From Triglochin maritima (lineage: Eukaryota; Streptophyta; Magnoliopsida; Alismatales; Juncaginaceae): a stretch of 64,000 nt of DNA. Every line of letters starts with the position of its first letter. The stretch's first letter is position 1. The DNA is taken from NCBI GenBank assembly GCA_963682175.1, contig OY821775.1, forward strand, positions 33,044,053 to 33,108,052, given 5' to 3'. Shown here piece by piece: positions 1 to 12,190 of this stretch. A model generated the notes under the pieces. It was not told where the DNA came from. It did not search any database and saw nothing but the letters and a program-made list of their open reading frames with translations. The translations under genes were made by a program, and so were the position numbers.

Positions 1-1201
1 TCTGTCCACCTTGGCAACACGACGATGTATAGGGATGTTCAGAGGAATTTCTGGTGGAAGAGGATGAAGACAGAAATAGCGGAGTTTGTTGACAGATGTA
101 TGGTTTGTCAGCAGGTGAAGATTGAGCACCAGATACCTGCGGGACCGATGTAGAGGATCGAGCTTCGAGAGTGGAAGTGGGAGCATGTGACTATGAATTT
201 TGTCACCCGGCTGCCGAAGACGAGAGGATTCCATGACGCGATTTGGGTTATAGTCGATTGACTGACCAAGTCGACACACTTCTTAGCTATCTAGAGCACT
301 TTACCTCTGGAGGGTCTAGCTAAGTTGTATATTGACGACATTGTCAGACTACATGGAGTGCCAGAGCGTCATGTCTGATCGAGATCCGAGATTCACTTCT
401 ATATTTTGGGGGAGTTGCAACAGGCTTTTGGGACACGTCTGAAGTTCAGCACGACATTTCACCCACAGATAGATGGTCAGTGGATGTATGTTGAGAGCTT
501 GTGCACTGGATTGGACAAGACACTGGGATGGCATTTGCCATTGATAGAGTTCGCCAACAACAACAACTACCATTCGAGTATCGCGATGGCACCGTACGAG
601 GCTTTGTACGGGAGACCATGCAGATCACCGATTTTGGAGTGATGTAGGCGAGAGACAGCTGGTTGGGCCTGAGATTGTGCAGATGTATGCTGATAAGGTC
701 GACGTAATCAGGCAAGAGACTAGCGATAGCTCAGAGAAGGAAGAACAACTACACGGATAAGCGTAGGCGTGTATTGATATTTGAGGTAGGCGATCACATT
801 TTCCTGAAGATCTCACCATCTCGAGAGTGATGAGATTCGGGAAGAAGGGGAAGCTCAGTCTGAGGTATACCGGGCCGTTTGAGATTCTAGACCGTATTTC
901 AGATGTTGCCTACAGGGTTGCACTGCCACTGCAGTTTTTGGGTCTCCACAGTGTCTACCACATTTCAATGAGGATTCAGTTGTATGTGATTCAGTTGGAG
1001 GTTCCAGAAATCCATCAGGATTTGTCTCTCGAGGAGAGACTTGTGGAGATTGTGGATTGGATGGGGCATCAGCTCAGGAGAAGGACCATTCCGATGGTGA
1101 AGGTAAGGTGGCAGCACTACAGTGAGCGTGAGGCCACTTGGGAGATCGAGGAGACGGTCCGGAAGAAGTTCCCAGAGCTGTTTGGTGAGTTTCTGTTCTA
1201 A
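1..1201 (+). pseudogene. Ty3/gypsy integrase and C-terminal tail, degenerate 3' end of pol
   Basis: Frame 1 from base 1 reads the integrase zinc-binding end (NTTMYRDVQRNFWW, then CMVCQQ), the catalytic core and, from about 827, the C-terminal region (MRFGKKGKLSLRY, then VKVRWQHYSEREATWEIEE) typical of Tekay/Del-type gypsy integrases. The enzyme would insert element cDNA into the host chromosome. It is dead: stops lie at 151-153, 259-261 and 292-294, the SDRDPRF motif is in a shifted frame near 375, and the residues around the expected catalytic Glu (after DGQ, about 475) do not fit the family. The part upstream of base 1 is outside the window. The homologous stretch at 57830-57879 belongs to another copy. 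Family is clear; the exact clade is inferred. Confidence 0.88.
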
Positions 1202-1849
1202 TTTCGACGATGAAATTCCTTTTCGAATGGTGGATTGTGATATCGTAATCCTAATTAGGTTTTAATTGTTGTTTTGGTGGCTAATTGCTGGTTTGGAGGA
1301 GAGAAGGTGAAGGGTGAGGTGGAGGCTTAGGATTGGTGGAGGGTTATGGTAAGGGATATTTATGCTTCAACCCTTTCCTTCTCATTCCTTCCTCTCTCTT
1401 ACATCTCTCTCACTCTCACGTCTCTCACTCTCAGCTCCGTTACTCTGAAGAGTGGTGGTGATCTCCGGCAAGTAGGGGCGATCGACGAGCAATTGGTTGG
1501 GAGAGGTGAGTCGGTTTAAAATCTAAACCAATCTCACTTGCATTTATGTGTCTCTCTCAAATCCGTTTCTCAGTTGTGTGGTTGGTGTGGTGACGGACGA
1601 AGGCGTAGATATTGTTGTGGATCGACGAGGTGGTGTGATCGTCAATAGGGAGAGATGTTCATCGGGAATCGAGTTTTAGAGAGAAGTGCTCGTGGAAGCA
1701 CCGTCGAGGTTCTTCAAAGGTTTCTTCAAACCTTTTGGTATGTCAAATCTATAGTGGTAGCTCACTTATGTTGTGTAAGGATTTGAGAAGTTGACGGTAG
1801 GCAGAAAGGCTCATCGCAGGTAACGTGCAACAGATTTGTTTGCTGGATC

Positions 1850-2310
1850 TGTCGACTGGCTGGTGCAACGGTCGAGCATTCCTAGTGAGATTTTGGGTTT
1901 TGGCCTCGCGCCGGTCAAAGGATGCCTCTCGGCGGTCGACCGGTGGTGTGTTAGAGGCAAGCCCTGGATGTTTCCATTCAAACGTGGCCCTTTGCCATTC
2001 GACCATATGCACTAGTAGTTTGCGGTCGACCAAGGTTTCTTGGTGGTTCGACCGATTGATTATGTTGAGAGAGGGAGATCTTATTGGTGGTTTCCGGTCG
2101 AACGGGACCCTTTACCGTTCGACCGATTGGCAGTTGTGTTCATTGAACAAGGGAGGTGACCTTCTAAACTATCGACCGGTCCATGACTTTGGTTCGACCG
2201 ATTGTTGTGTTGTTGGTATGATGTGTTTGACTAGTGGAGTGCCGGTCGAGGCACTTGCCTGGGTTTGATGAGAATCGGTTGACCCGGACTCTTGGTTCGG
2301 TCGACCGTTA
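1850..2310. repeat. Cluster of paired CGGTCGACCG-type palindromes in a gypsy LTR
   Basis: About a dozen full or one-base variants of CGGTCGACCG or TTCGACCGATT occur here. Several form pairs separated by about 15-20 bp, for example around 2018-2050, 2095-2125 and 2170-2205. The same arrangement recurs in the other gypsy LTR and in copia LTRs of this window. Function unknown. Confidence 0.7.
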
Positions 2311-2416
2311 TTGCTTTGTTTTGTACATGTGAGGTGCATTGGTGTGGTCCTCCTTGTGAGATGAGTTGTGGTGCCAATGTTCTTTCGGCAAGTGTGCTCG
2401 TGAGCACGGGTGTTGC

Positions 2417-2700
2417 AGGGGTTGGGTGAAAAATCCCCGGAGCCCCATAACTTTTTGTGAGAGCTACGGTTGGGTGAAAAAGTCGTAGGGCCCAGCTAGT
2501 CTGTGCGGGGTTTGGTGAAAAAGCCCTCGAGCTCCGTAATGTGTTCGGGTTGGGTGAATGAGCCCTGGAGCTCCGTAATGTGTTCGGGTTGGGTGAATGA
2601 TCCCAGGAGCCCGAGCAAGGGCCGCGTGATAAGGGTTGTGTGAAATAGCCCTGGAGCCCTTAGAGCGTCCGGGTTGGGTGAAAAAGCCATGGAGCCTTGG
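2417..2700 (+). repeat. Minisatellite inside the gypsy LTR
   Basis: Degenerate tandem units built around GGTTGGGTGAAtgAGCCC followed by GGAGCtCCGTAATGTG. The best-preserved neighbours (2551 and 2590) are 39 bp apart; others are somewhat longer. The unit was not seen elsewhere in the window. Confidence 0.7.
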
Positions 2701-2998
2701 TCTTGACCTTCGGGAAACTCAGGCATTGTTGCATGTTTATATGGCAGGCCGTGACCGACGTTAGGGGGTGGGGACCAAGAAGAGGCGCGCCGCTACCAGA
2801 TCCTGCTTTCTCTCATTTTGAGGTCGAAGTGATTACTTGTATTTCTATAGCCTTTTAATGTAATCACAGTTTTGAAATACTCGGATATATATATTATATA
2901 TGTTGGTGCACCTATTTTCTTGTAATTTGAGTAATAACCTCAGGTTGATAGTATGTTTAAAAAGTTTTAATTTTTCACTATTTGAGGATATTACATTT

Positions 2999-4958
2999 TG
3001 TTTCATATTTACTCAATAATTATGTACAATACTGCTTAAAGCATTTCAATAGAATGTATTCTACATAATATTAAAATGTATAAATTAGATCATACCTAAA
3101 GGGATTGTCAAACCCTTTCGATGATCAAGAGTCGAGTTGCACCTTGAATCGCCAACAGAATTTTCTCCAAGTGTTCACCAAACTCTAAACAAGATTAAAG
3201 TTATTGAAGCTGGCCAATCAAATCTAATACAAGGTCAGAATCTTGCTAATAACCCCTTAAATACCACCAAGGATTGAATATCTCAAGCACTCAATTAATC
3301 AAGAGAGATTAGATAGATGAAGAGAAGATAGAAAAAGTTGTATTTTTCTATTTGTTTCAGATGTAAAAAAGGGAGGAGAGCTTTATATAGAAAACACCCA
3401 TAACTACCTCCCATGATCCATAGTAGTTTTTATCACCACTAATCACATTTTGACACATCATCTTCCAACCAAAACATGGGTTGAATCCATCCATTAATTT
3501 CTCAACCACCACTAAATTAATAAATCAATAAAGTAAAAAATGCAGGGCAAATGGTCAACCGAACCGCCCATTCCATCGACCAATGACGAAGAAAAGTCCC
3601 CGATAATTTTGGTCGGACTATGTTTCATGTCGTTCGACCATTCCCTTACCAAGAAAGTTCCTGATAATTTCGGTTGAACCAAAAATTACACTGATCGACC
3701 GTTCCCTTACCAGGAAAGGTCCTTATAATTTTGGTCGAACCGCATGTCCAGCCCTTGTTCATACTGTCAATTGTTTCCGAACTCAAAAGTTATTGTCTAA
3801 TTCGGTCGATCGGTTGCAAAAAATATTCACCCTTTTTTCCTGTTTTTGCCTTTATCAATTTTTTTATCAATATCTAACAAAATTTGAGCTTTGAGGTTTT
3901 AACAAATTTATATGTTATAAAGTTTCTGATCACATTATATTATGTAATATATTGTCATAAATAACGTCAAACATTATACCCCATAATATAGATACATCTC
4001 ATACAAATATATTTGTTATTCTAACTATGTTGTTATTACGACACATCGATTTTATCATTTGACCATAGGTACATCATTCTATACATCACTTAAAATGTAA
4101 AATCACATTTCTTATTTCCTGATTTTGTGGTGTGACCTAAAGGAGGATCTAAGTTATTTAGCAGTGCTATATAACCCTTTATATCATAAACTACAAGCGT
4201 TATCTAGCTACACATTATAGTTACCCAAATAACAATGATGTTTTGTTCTCTAGAACAGAACACGACCATTTAGTAATATGTAATAATATCACTTTTGTCT
4301 ATCACTTACCTCATGATATTTGGAATATTATAAAAAGTAGGAATGTGTGATCTTTGTATTATATATTCTTTTTTTGATCTCTTAAGCTAATTATAAATAT
4401 GTAACTATACATAAGTCATATTGTGCACATTATAATTCCACTTCATCAAGGGGCCCAATAAAATTATCACTCAAGTAAAGAGGGTAATCTTTCGACATAT
4501 GATCTTTTCCGGCACAAGTCATATATAACCAACCAATATGTTTATCACTATACAGAATATATAGGTCTCATATCTTAGGATTCAAAGACACAATGAAAGC
4601 ATTAATGACACAAACACAATTCCATAATGTTTCATTTATAAGGTCTATTCAATATATACAAGAAAATATTTTCTATTTTATATACTCTTGTTGTTAAAGT
4701 ATTTGTAGGGCTACAATACCTTTTAACCAATATGATAATCTTATCTCGGTAATTAATGTCCCATGTTAATCACCATGATTGTGACTGACTTTTGATTTAT
4801 GTAAACCATTTTCCTCTATAACTTTACGTTTTAGCACCATGAGCCTCTTCCTTAACTCTTCTAAAAATGAATACATTTTTCAAGGAACAAAATATTTATA
4901 CATTCAATTCATAATAAAATACATATAAAAGAATACTTTAGAACACACATTCCTTTCA
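2999..4958 (-). repeat. 3' LTR of a Ty1/copia element (minus strand)
   Basis: On the minus strand the LTR starts TGAAAGGAATGTG at 4958, like the copia LTRs at 19027 and 47866, and runs leftward. A promoter TATA (own strand TATATAAAG, near 3385-3395) is followed by the R/U5 region. The stretch 3555-3850 holds diverged GGTCGACC-type repeats at about 60-bp spacing. The left end (TGTTTCA on the plus strand) is only a guess because no target duplication or second LTR is available. Confidence 0.72.
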
Positions 4959-5335
4959 ATCTTCCACTTGTTATCAAAGTCTTCTTTCACATATATTTAT
5001 AATGTATAAAACTATAATAACTAGAGGAAACCCTCTCATTTTACTCATCCAGGCACGCTACATTGTTCTTCAAACCCATGGACTCAAAATGCATTTCCCC
5101 TTTGGCTTGAAATAAGGGTTTGGTGAATGGATCAGTTGTGTTGTTGTTTGTGTGTCCACCCATAATAAATTTATTTTACCTTTGTCGATGAAATCATGGG
5201 TGAGAAAATATTTGCGATCCATGTATTTCACCTTGTGATGTGATTTAGGATGCTTGATTTGCGAGATAGATGTGTTATTATTGCAAAATAGCTCTATGGG
5301 TTCCTCACTCTACTTCAGAAAGTCGAGGGAGATCA
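4959..5335 (-). pseudogene. Ty1/copia RNase H C-terminal fragment
   Basis: Minus-strand translation gives PIELFCNNN, KHPKSHHKVKYMDRKYF and INLLWVDT, matching the end of the copia RNase H at 18690-18830, followed by a primer-like purine stretch next to the LTR. Only about 110 codons remain and stops interrupt the tail. The fragment ends abruptly near 5335, where LINE sequence begins. It is the 3' end of a truncated minus-strand copia element. Confidence 0.78.
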
Positions 5336-7404
5336 ACAGTCAGATCAATAGGAGAGACTTGCCCATTATTAGAAAATAATGAGAGAAATGGGTCCAGAAG
5401 GCATTGCGGATGTCGTCTTCCCCTTCCACGATGACACCATCTTTCTCCACAGCTCGGATCGTATTGATTGCATGCCTTTCCTTGATAGAGGCATGAAAGA
5501 ATCTAGTGTTAGAGTTGCCCTTATTTAGCCAGCGAACCCACAATCGTTGCCTAGCTAAGGACTCTTCCATGACCAGGACCTCCTCAAGCTGACACTTCTT
5601 CTGCTATAAGGTGACGTGGCGCTTAGGATCATCTGGAGTAGCTTCCATATCAATACTGCATTCTCTAGGTCAACACGGCCATGGAAGGTGATAGATTCCA
5701 GCAGACCAAAGTGGGAACGACTCGAAGAGGTAAGTGCAACCCTGGTCTGGTTCAACCGATGTGCAAGCCGGGCCATGGGTGAGCCATCCACATGAAAGTT
5801 CCACGCGTCTTTGACCATGGTCAGAAAGTGTTCATGCTTCGTCCAAGCATTTACGAACCAAAACGGGCCACGTTTCTGCCTGCCTACCGCCTCCACTTGT
5901 ACCACTAAGCCCCAACTGTTGTTGAGCTCATGTTCTAATAGAGTACAAGAGGAATCCCGAAATTGGTGTAGCCATGCTTCGGACATAAGAGCACGATCAA
6001 TCTTAGTCATAATGTGCATGGATCCTTCAGACGAATTTGTCCAAGTATAAGGACCACCCGTGGTTGTCTCCTCTAAAAGCATCGCCTGATCAATAGAAAC
6101 ATTAAAGTCTTTGACCCCCGTACCGGAATACCAATACACCTTCCATCTCGTGTGGGTGATGCATGACATTGAAGTCACCCACCAAACGCCGTGGTATTGA
6201 ATTTTGCGCAAGCCACACCAGATCCTCCCAAAGTTCCCGTCGCTCCCTAACATCATTAGAGGGATACACAAAAGTCACATAGAATGGAATTTGAGAATGT
6301 TTCCATACCCCTCAAATGTCACCAGGAGGTGGTAAGAGGCTCAAGATCCACACGACTATCATCCCATGAAACAATAATTCGATCTCCACCACCCGAGACA
6401 TAATTTGAGGCCCAGCTCGCGTTTGGCCAAACTTGACAAGCAAAAGATTGTACTCTTTGTGGATTTAGTTTATGTTCCAATATGCCCATAACCGCCACAT
6501 GTGTCCGGGAAATGTTTTCTCTCACCATACGCACGCGTCCAGGCTTGTTCGCACCACGTATGTTTCACAAGAGAATCTTCATTGGGAAGGTGTGAAGGGA
6601 AGGTCCCTTCGATCCCACAGGCTGACCCCAAGCGGAGTAGGAGAAGCATGATGGAACTTTGGTCATCCTCGAAGAGGTGCTGGTTGGGGGAGGCGATTTC
6701 AGAATCTATGGGTGATGGCTCCCACTATGATCTGTGATGGGACTTCAAACTTGCGTCTAGGCATATCCATGCATGGGATATGACCTTCCACGATAGTTTC
6801 CTTTTCCTGACTTATGTCCTCACATGCTTGGGAGATATCCTCCTCCTGGTTGGTTATTGCAAGGTTCGAAGTTTCCTTTTTAGTCGAATGTGGCACAGTT
6901 GGAGGGTGCATGGGAAGTTTCCTTTCCTTTGTCAAATGTAGCACAGTTGGAGGGTGCATGGGAAGTTTCCTTTCCTTTGTCGAATGTAGCACAGCTAGAG
7001 GGTGCATGGGAAACTTCCTTTTCGGGGGGTGCACTCTCAACATGTGAAATTCCATAATTCTCTTGAGATCCTCCTGGATTTATTACCATATTTAGTACAT
7101 AATTTGCCTCATCACACATGGGATCACAAAAGTATGCATCTGATCTATGCATGATTTGATTTGAAGCTAGATTTACATAAGTTTCCTCCATTGGAGCCTT
7201 TCCTTTGCTGGAACATACCGGTTGCTGAGTTCCTTTTTGATCCTTGCCCGTGTTGCCACCTCAACACTGACCGGAGATGCATCTCTGGCCACTATCTCTT
7301 ACAAACTCCGAGCAGCAGCAAGTCTTTGATTCCGGCGATTCTGCTGCACTACACGCCATTCTTGTGGTGCTTCCTTGCTTTGTTGTGGATAAGCTTTTTT
7401 ATGG
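5336..7404 (-). pseudogene. L1-type LINE fragment: ORF1 tail, endonuclease, start of RT region
   Basis: Reading leftward: an ORF1 tail (EWRVVQQNRRNQRLAAARSL near 7330), a linker with coding tandem repeats, then an endonuclease (VRENISRTHVAVMGILEHKL at about 6480-6534; PYTWTN about 6045; IDRALMSEAW about 5995; GPFWFVNAW about 5855) and the linker before RT (WLNKGNSNTRFFHASIKER near 5500). In the family the endonuclease nicks target DNA to prime reverse transcription. Several frameshifts separate the pieces and the RT domain is missing, so it is a dead fragment. It joins a copia remnant on the left and an Athila LTR piece on the right. Confidence 0.85.
6880..7040 (-). repeat. 48-bp coding tandem repeat in the LINE ORF1 tail
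   Basis: Three copies start near 6901, 6949 and 6997. On the minus strand they encode a 16-residue unit containing HAPSNCATFDKGKETS. The exact 48-bp period keeps the frame, so the expansion was tolerated while the ORF was coding. Confidence 0.85.
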
Positions 7405-8468
7405 CTGGGCAGCACGAGTCCAGACCGCCAATTGGCTGTCCCGAACCGCCAATTGGTGGTCCATTTGGTCCCAAATGACACGTGCTTCAGTCGGGTTTTA
7501 TTTAGTCCATATATGGTATGCATTTTAGTCCCATACCGAGGGATTGTCTCCGGTTACCTTTTTCATGCCTATAAATAGAACTCTTCCTTCTCCTTTGTAT
7601 TCATCCATTGCTTGGTGGCATTCTCTCTACTTGGAGTAAGCCTTGGAGCAAAAAACTCAAGGTGAAGAAGAATGCTACTTGTAATGTGAGTCATGTAAAT
7701 AAAATAATTCTTCATAGTTTGTTTTAATGTTCTCTGTGTTTTAATGCTTGCTTGTTTAGCTTGTTTTGTTTGTCCTAATCGTAGTAGAAGTAATTAGCTT
7801 GTCTCCCTTTCCTATCTTAATTACCTTAATTTCTTTTTGTCTTCTTTTAATGAGTAGTGAGTAGTTCCATCCCCCTTTGGGAGTGGAGATGATTATGTTC
7901 AGACATGCATTAATGATTGGAAATGAATACTTTATTTTGAAATGGGTTGATAAATGTGAATGTATGCTTGCTTGTTTAGAGTAGAACACTTCACTTGATG
8001 GGTTTTTCCACAACTATTAGACACCTCCCATGCTTGCTTAGATTCTGAAATAACCAACTTGTGTATGTGAATGTTAATCAACTAGTTTAGTGTTTGGATT
8101 GATAGGTTTTGTCATAACCATTAGACACTTCCTATACATGAAAACACTACCTACATGTGCCTATTGAATGCATTCTTCACCATCTTATTGCATGTGTGCA
8201 CTCACTCCACCCCTTAAGGGTTTCTCTTCCTGATTTGCAGCTTTCTTGTATTAGTCACTTAGTTTAATTTTATCTCGTCTCATGCTTTCATCTTCTTTGT
8301 TTGTTTTGTGCTAGTTTAACGCAGTTAGTTTAGTGTGGTCACAGTTCTTCCCCTCTTTTTCCACTTGCTTTTGAACAAACCAGAGTTGACACACCTCCTC
8401 ATGGACACGACCCATACCTACCGTGTCTTCACCGACACCGTGCACTTGCGGTATTTTAAACGATTAAA
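7405..8468 (+). repeat. Athila-type LTR fragment lacking its 5' part
   Basis: From about 7423 it follows the LTRs at 36282 and 57880: a pair of CCGCCAATTGG palindromes (7423-7440, 7444-7461), a decayed upstream element (GTCCCATACCG near 7530), TATAAATA near 7570, the TTGCTTGGTGGCATTCTCTCT block, a TTCCATCCCC block and an end near TGCACTTGCGGTATTTTAAACG. It lies between two LINE fragments. Its first 350-400 bp are not recognisable and no target duplication is seen. Confidence 0.8.
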
Positions 8469-9045
8469 CACCATGTGATGAATTGGACCATGTAAATTCG
8501 CTTGCAGTAGACGGGGACCTCCACAAGTTGAAGTTTGTCTAGACAAGCCTTGAACTCATCCATGGCTATCAAGTTGAAACCTACACCTCCCCTCTTCTCA
8601 CCAGCTCTTCTAATGCAATTGAAGTCTCTGCAAACCAGCCAAGCCGTCGAGTCTACTGTAGTGGCTTCATCAAGATCTTCCCAAAGTGACCTCCGCTCCA
8701 CGTGCCCATTTTCTGCATAGACCACCGTTATTGCTATGTTTCTCCCATTTCTCTTTTCCCTTTTTTCAAGCAGCAGCATTTGTGTGGTATCATAAGTTAC
8801 CCGAAGGTCTATCTTAAGCTCATTCTACAACACAAGAATTCTGCCCGAATTTATCATCAAGTTGTTCGATGCCCACTCATGCCCCCATATTGCTTTCCGA
8901 AATCGATCCAACTTTTTAAGATTCATTTTATGTTCGACAAGGCACACGATGTCTACTTTGTCCTCCTTTATTCGTCCCCGAATCATGTGCGCATGGCTGG
9001 GGAGATTTGCGTTGTTCACATTCCACACGAGAACATTAATGGCTT
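8469..9045 (-). pseudogene. L1-type LINE endonuclease, N-terminal half
   Basis: Minus-strand frames give VLVWNVNNANLPSHAHMIRG, CLVEHKMNLKKLDRFRKAI, ITVVYAENGHVERRSLWEDL and WLVCRDFNCIR, in the order expected for a plant LINE endonuclease (the last being a variant of the GDFN active-site motif). A frameshift lies near 8790. The domain stops at the LTR fragment on the left, so its second half and the RT are absent here. It is continuous with the ORF1 region to the right. Confidence 0.83.
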
Positions 9046-10954
9046 CGCAATATGGGACTTTCGTCCTTTACCGCCTCAGTTTGCCTTTTGTTGTTCTAGC
9101 CCCTTCTCTCGAATTGTACAAAACACTTGAGGTTGTGGTGAGAGTACCTCAAGATCCACCGAAGGTGGTGGAGACATAGCCTTGCTCCCATTCCTCTTTT
9201 TCCCAACCTCTCGCTGAATGAGAGCCTCATGTGCGCATTCTTCATCCTCTTTCTCATTTGCACTTTACCCTTCATCCTCTCTTCCTTACTGTTCCGCAAG
9301 GACATTGAAATGACCCAAACCCTTAATGCTCGTCTTGTCCCTCATAACTCTTGATCGGGTATGAATGTCTCCTCTTAGGCGTAGGTGGGTAGGATCAGAG
9401 TTACCCCCGGCGACCCCACTCAATCCATTTGTTTGCTTCTCCCCATAGCTGAGCTTCCCTTCTCCACCTTGTATGTCACATGGATAATCTCCACATGATG
9501 ATTCTCCCAGCTATGTTTCCTTCTCTTGGAACAAAGGAAACACCTTTGGGATCCTCCCTAATGATTTGTGGACCATAAATTTGTTTGTTCTCCCCCACCA
9601 AGTTGTTGGTCCCTCATGATTGGCTCCCTTCTTGTGCTCACATGGCTCGATGCTGCCTTATTTTGCACAACAGTCTTTGTCCCCCCAAAGGAGGAAACTC
9701 CTCCGTGGTTGGTGCAGTTAAATTTTCCCATGTGGTCCACTAGCACTCTTAATGCTGATTGGTTCCTCTCCTAAAAGCAAAAGTTGCTTTTCCGTTTGCT
9801 CAACCCTCACTATCTCCGTTCCATGGCTTGCTTTTTCCATTCAGGCCTCCACCTAAGTTATGGTCTCCACCTGCGTTATGGCCTTCACTTGTTTCTCCAT
9901 GCATTCACCTTCCTCTTGCACCACTCTTCGATGGTCACCACCATCCCCCTCCCCCACACCCCCAGCTCCACTCTCCTCTTCATGCACACTCATCTCAGAT
10001 TTGCCATTCTTCTTTGTCTCTCCTCTTCGGCTAACCTTCACTCATCTATGCACCTTGGGTATGGACCTTATAGCCATACTACCAGCCACCATCACCTTCT
10101 CTTTTTGGCTTCGTGGGTACTGAACCTGAGTGTCCCCAAACTCCAAACATATCCCACAGTGCCCTGGTTTCCACTCATACTCGATGTCCACCTTTTCCGA
10201 AGCACCTCCTACAATTTGAATGTCCACGAACTCAGGATACTTGAAAGCCCCTTCAACCTCCATAGAAAGCCTTGCAAAAGAGAGTGTTCTCCCTGAGCTG
10301 GTGTTATCATCCTTGTATAACGGCTTTCCAAGAACACTAGCTATGGTGCTCAATATCTTTGGTGACCAAAAGCAAAGGTTTAGCTCCGTCAACCTTATCC
10401 AGATCGGAATGGGTGACATTTTTAAGCTCTCCATAACCATTTCCGGTGTCCATTGTTGAACCACTAAGGAGGTGCCTGCACGAACCAAGCACCACGCTCA
10501 AGAACATGTTTACGATCTTCTTCCAATGTGAACCTGAAAAGTAAGAACCCATTCTGGCAACGGATCACCTCTAGTCCCCCATGTAACTCCCAAAGCTTGT
10601 GTAGGTACCTTTCAAGGGTTGGTAAATGGGGTTTCAAGTCCACCAAATAACCAAATAGAACCTTGTCCCAAGATTTCAGCGCATCCAACACTTGTTGTTT
10701 GGTGCACATCGCAAATTTCGCTCCATCCTTTACCCTGGTTGGATGAACTCCAGAGCTGTCTTTGCCTTCACACAACCATCGAACAACACAAACCACTTTT
10801 TTGGTTGATGACCCCCACCATTCGTTGAAGAAACATGCTCAACCCTCCCTTCAGCCACACTCCTACGGCTTGTTTGTGTTGTTTGAGGATGCTCATGGCT
10901 GCCACCATCCTCAAACAACCTTGAATCATGGCTAGAACGCTTCAAATGCCCCAT
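9046..10954 (-). pseudogene. LINE ORF1: DUF4283 and zf-CCHC_4-like gag with low-complexity tail
   Basis: ORF1 of a plant L1-type LINE would bind element RNA. The N-terminus (ATG at 10952-10954) gives MGHLKRSSHDSRLFEDGG. It is followed by a DUF4283-like core (FRFTLEEDRKHVLERGAWFV, about 10480-10560) and PIPIWIRLTELNLCFWS, then EYEWKPGHCGICLEFG (about 10150-10180), which resembles the start of a zf-CCHC_4 with later ligands lost. At least two frameshifts split the core. 9046-10041 is a Ser/Pro/Gly-rich linker with no domain I recognise, leading into the endonuclease. Confidence 0.8.
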
Positions 10955-11182
10955 TTGAGTAAGTAATGAAGGGTAAAATGATGAAAAATTATGCCCCCTA
11001 GAGCTTCTCTCTCCTACTTTTTCCTTCTCCCTCCTCTTCGCTCTTCTTCTTATTCTCCCTCTCCTTTCTCCTCTCCCCTTCTCCCTCTTCTTCTCTTTCC
11101 TTCTCCCTCCTATCCTCTTCTCTTCCCTCTTCTCTTCATTCTCTCTCCCTCTTTCGCTTCTCCTTCTCTCTCTATCTCTCTG
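10955..11182. repeat. LINE 5' leader followed by a polypyrimidine tract
   Basis: The first 45 bp form the short leader of the LINE to the left. From about 11003 the plus strand is almost pure C/T (CTCCCT, CTTCTC and CTCTTC words) to about 11182. Similar tracts lie at 12745, 14757 and 34186, always touching LINE sequence. Confidence 0.75.
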
Positions 11183-11420
11183 TGATGCCGATGTGATGGA
11201 AATTTTGACAGCTCAAGCATGTGTAAGGAAGCTGATACAATTAAAGTTCCAGTTGTCCCAGGCACAAGGGCCCATGCAAAGCATTTCAAAGAGATACTTA
11301 ATGGGATACTTCAAGCAACTTGGGTTCAAGCGAATTTGTGGAGGCCCATAGAAGGACTTGACCGTTAATGTCACAAGTGGATTTCATTACCCAATTGGAG
11401 GGATAAAATCATGGAATTCT
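11183..11420 (+). pseudogene. Ty3/gypsy pol extreme C-terminus, remnant
   Basis: The plus strand reads GTRAHAKHFKEILNGILQAT followed by WVQANLWRPIEGL (about 11260-11365). This resembles the conserved tail found after integrase in several plant gypsy polyproteins (RARAKRFKEALNGL-like). No integrase core precedes it; a CT tract abuts on the left. I take it as the 3' end of an old plus-strand gypsy copy. Assignment rests on this one motif. Confidence 0.55.
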
Positions 11421-12190
11421 CTCAAGAGATCCTTATTTTCCATTTGTGGTTTCAACATCTATTTATGCTAGTTTGTTTTTTGAAAGTTTCCTTCTCGGAG
11501 GCTTGATTTTCTTTAATAGTTTCCTTTTTGGAAGTTTACTTTTTCAAAGTTTCCTTTTTTGGAAGTTTCATTTTGGTAGTTTCCTTCTTAGAAGTTTCTC
11601 TTCCAAAAGTTTTTTTAATATAAAAAGTTTCCATTTTATTAGTTTCCTTTTGGGAGACTCATTATGAAGAAACTCATATTTTGCCACTTGCACCAAAATT
11701 ACGCGAACTACCCAAAGAATGCAGCCCATGTGCACTTGTACCACTTGAAGGATCCAACCCATGTGCACTTGTACCACATGCATCTTTAGTAGTTACCTTT
11801 TGTTTGTAATAGACATGTTTTCACTTTGGTAGTTACCTTTTCTTTGTAATAGGCATGTTTACTCTTTGCTAGTTACCTTTATTTATAATAGCCATGTAAA
11901 CCTACAAATAGGCATTTGCATATGCATAAGAGGACAATTTCGAATTTAATACATTGGTGAGAGTTAATTTTCTCTTGGGTTCTTAAAAGAACTTTTGGAA
12001 CTTATCAAATATGTCAGTAGCGTTCATACTTCGACTTATCAATCGAGTCTCCATCTCTTTATTGTGGCATCTTCAACATACCAAGGTTCATATCTTGTCA
12101 TAGGTGTTGGGTTGCGGTTTTCTTCCATCCAAATCTATAGTAGAGTGGTTCTAGGAACTAAATCTTGTTACGGGTTTCGTCACAAATTGA
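11421..12190 (+). repeat. Probable LTR of the old gypsy copy, with internal tandem repeats
   Basis: It contains a 16-24 bp degenerate repeat around AGTTTCCTTTTTGGA (about 11466-11660), two copies of CCCATGTGCACTTGTACCAC (about 11728 and 11758), and three copies of a TAGTTACCTTT / TTTGTAATAG unit (about 11790-11900). A TATA-poor promoter-like stretch and a transcript-leader-like stretch follow. Its position after a pol tail suggests an LTR, but exact ends could not be found. Confidence 0.5.

Larger units (their letters stand above)
1236..2995 (+). repeat. 3' LTR of the gypsy element at the window start
   Basis: It begins TGTGATATC and ends GATATTACA, imperfect inverted ends as expected of an LTR, about 35 bp after the pol stop. 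Length is 1760 bp. A TATA-like ATATTTAT lies near 1357, followed by a CT-rich leader. Inside are a cluster of GGTCGACC-type palindromes (about 1850-2310) and a tandem repeat (2417-2700). The other LTR is outside the window, so the ends rest on terminal inverted bases and context only. Confidence 0.75.

Noticed and set aside
10042..10488. Host gene with DUF4283 domain
   Set aside because: The domain is typical of LINE ORF1, is frameshifted, and is followed by LINE endonuclease in the right order.
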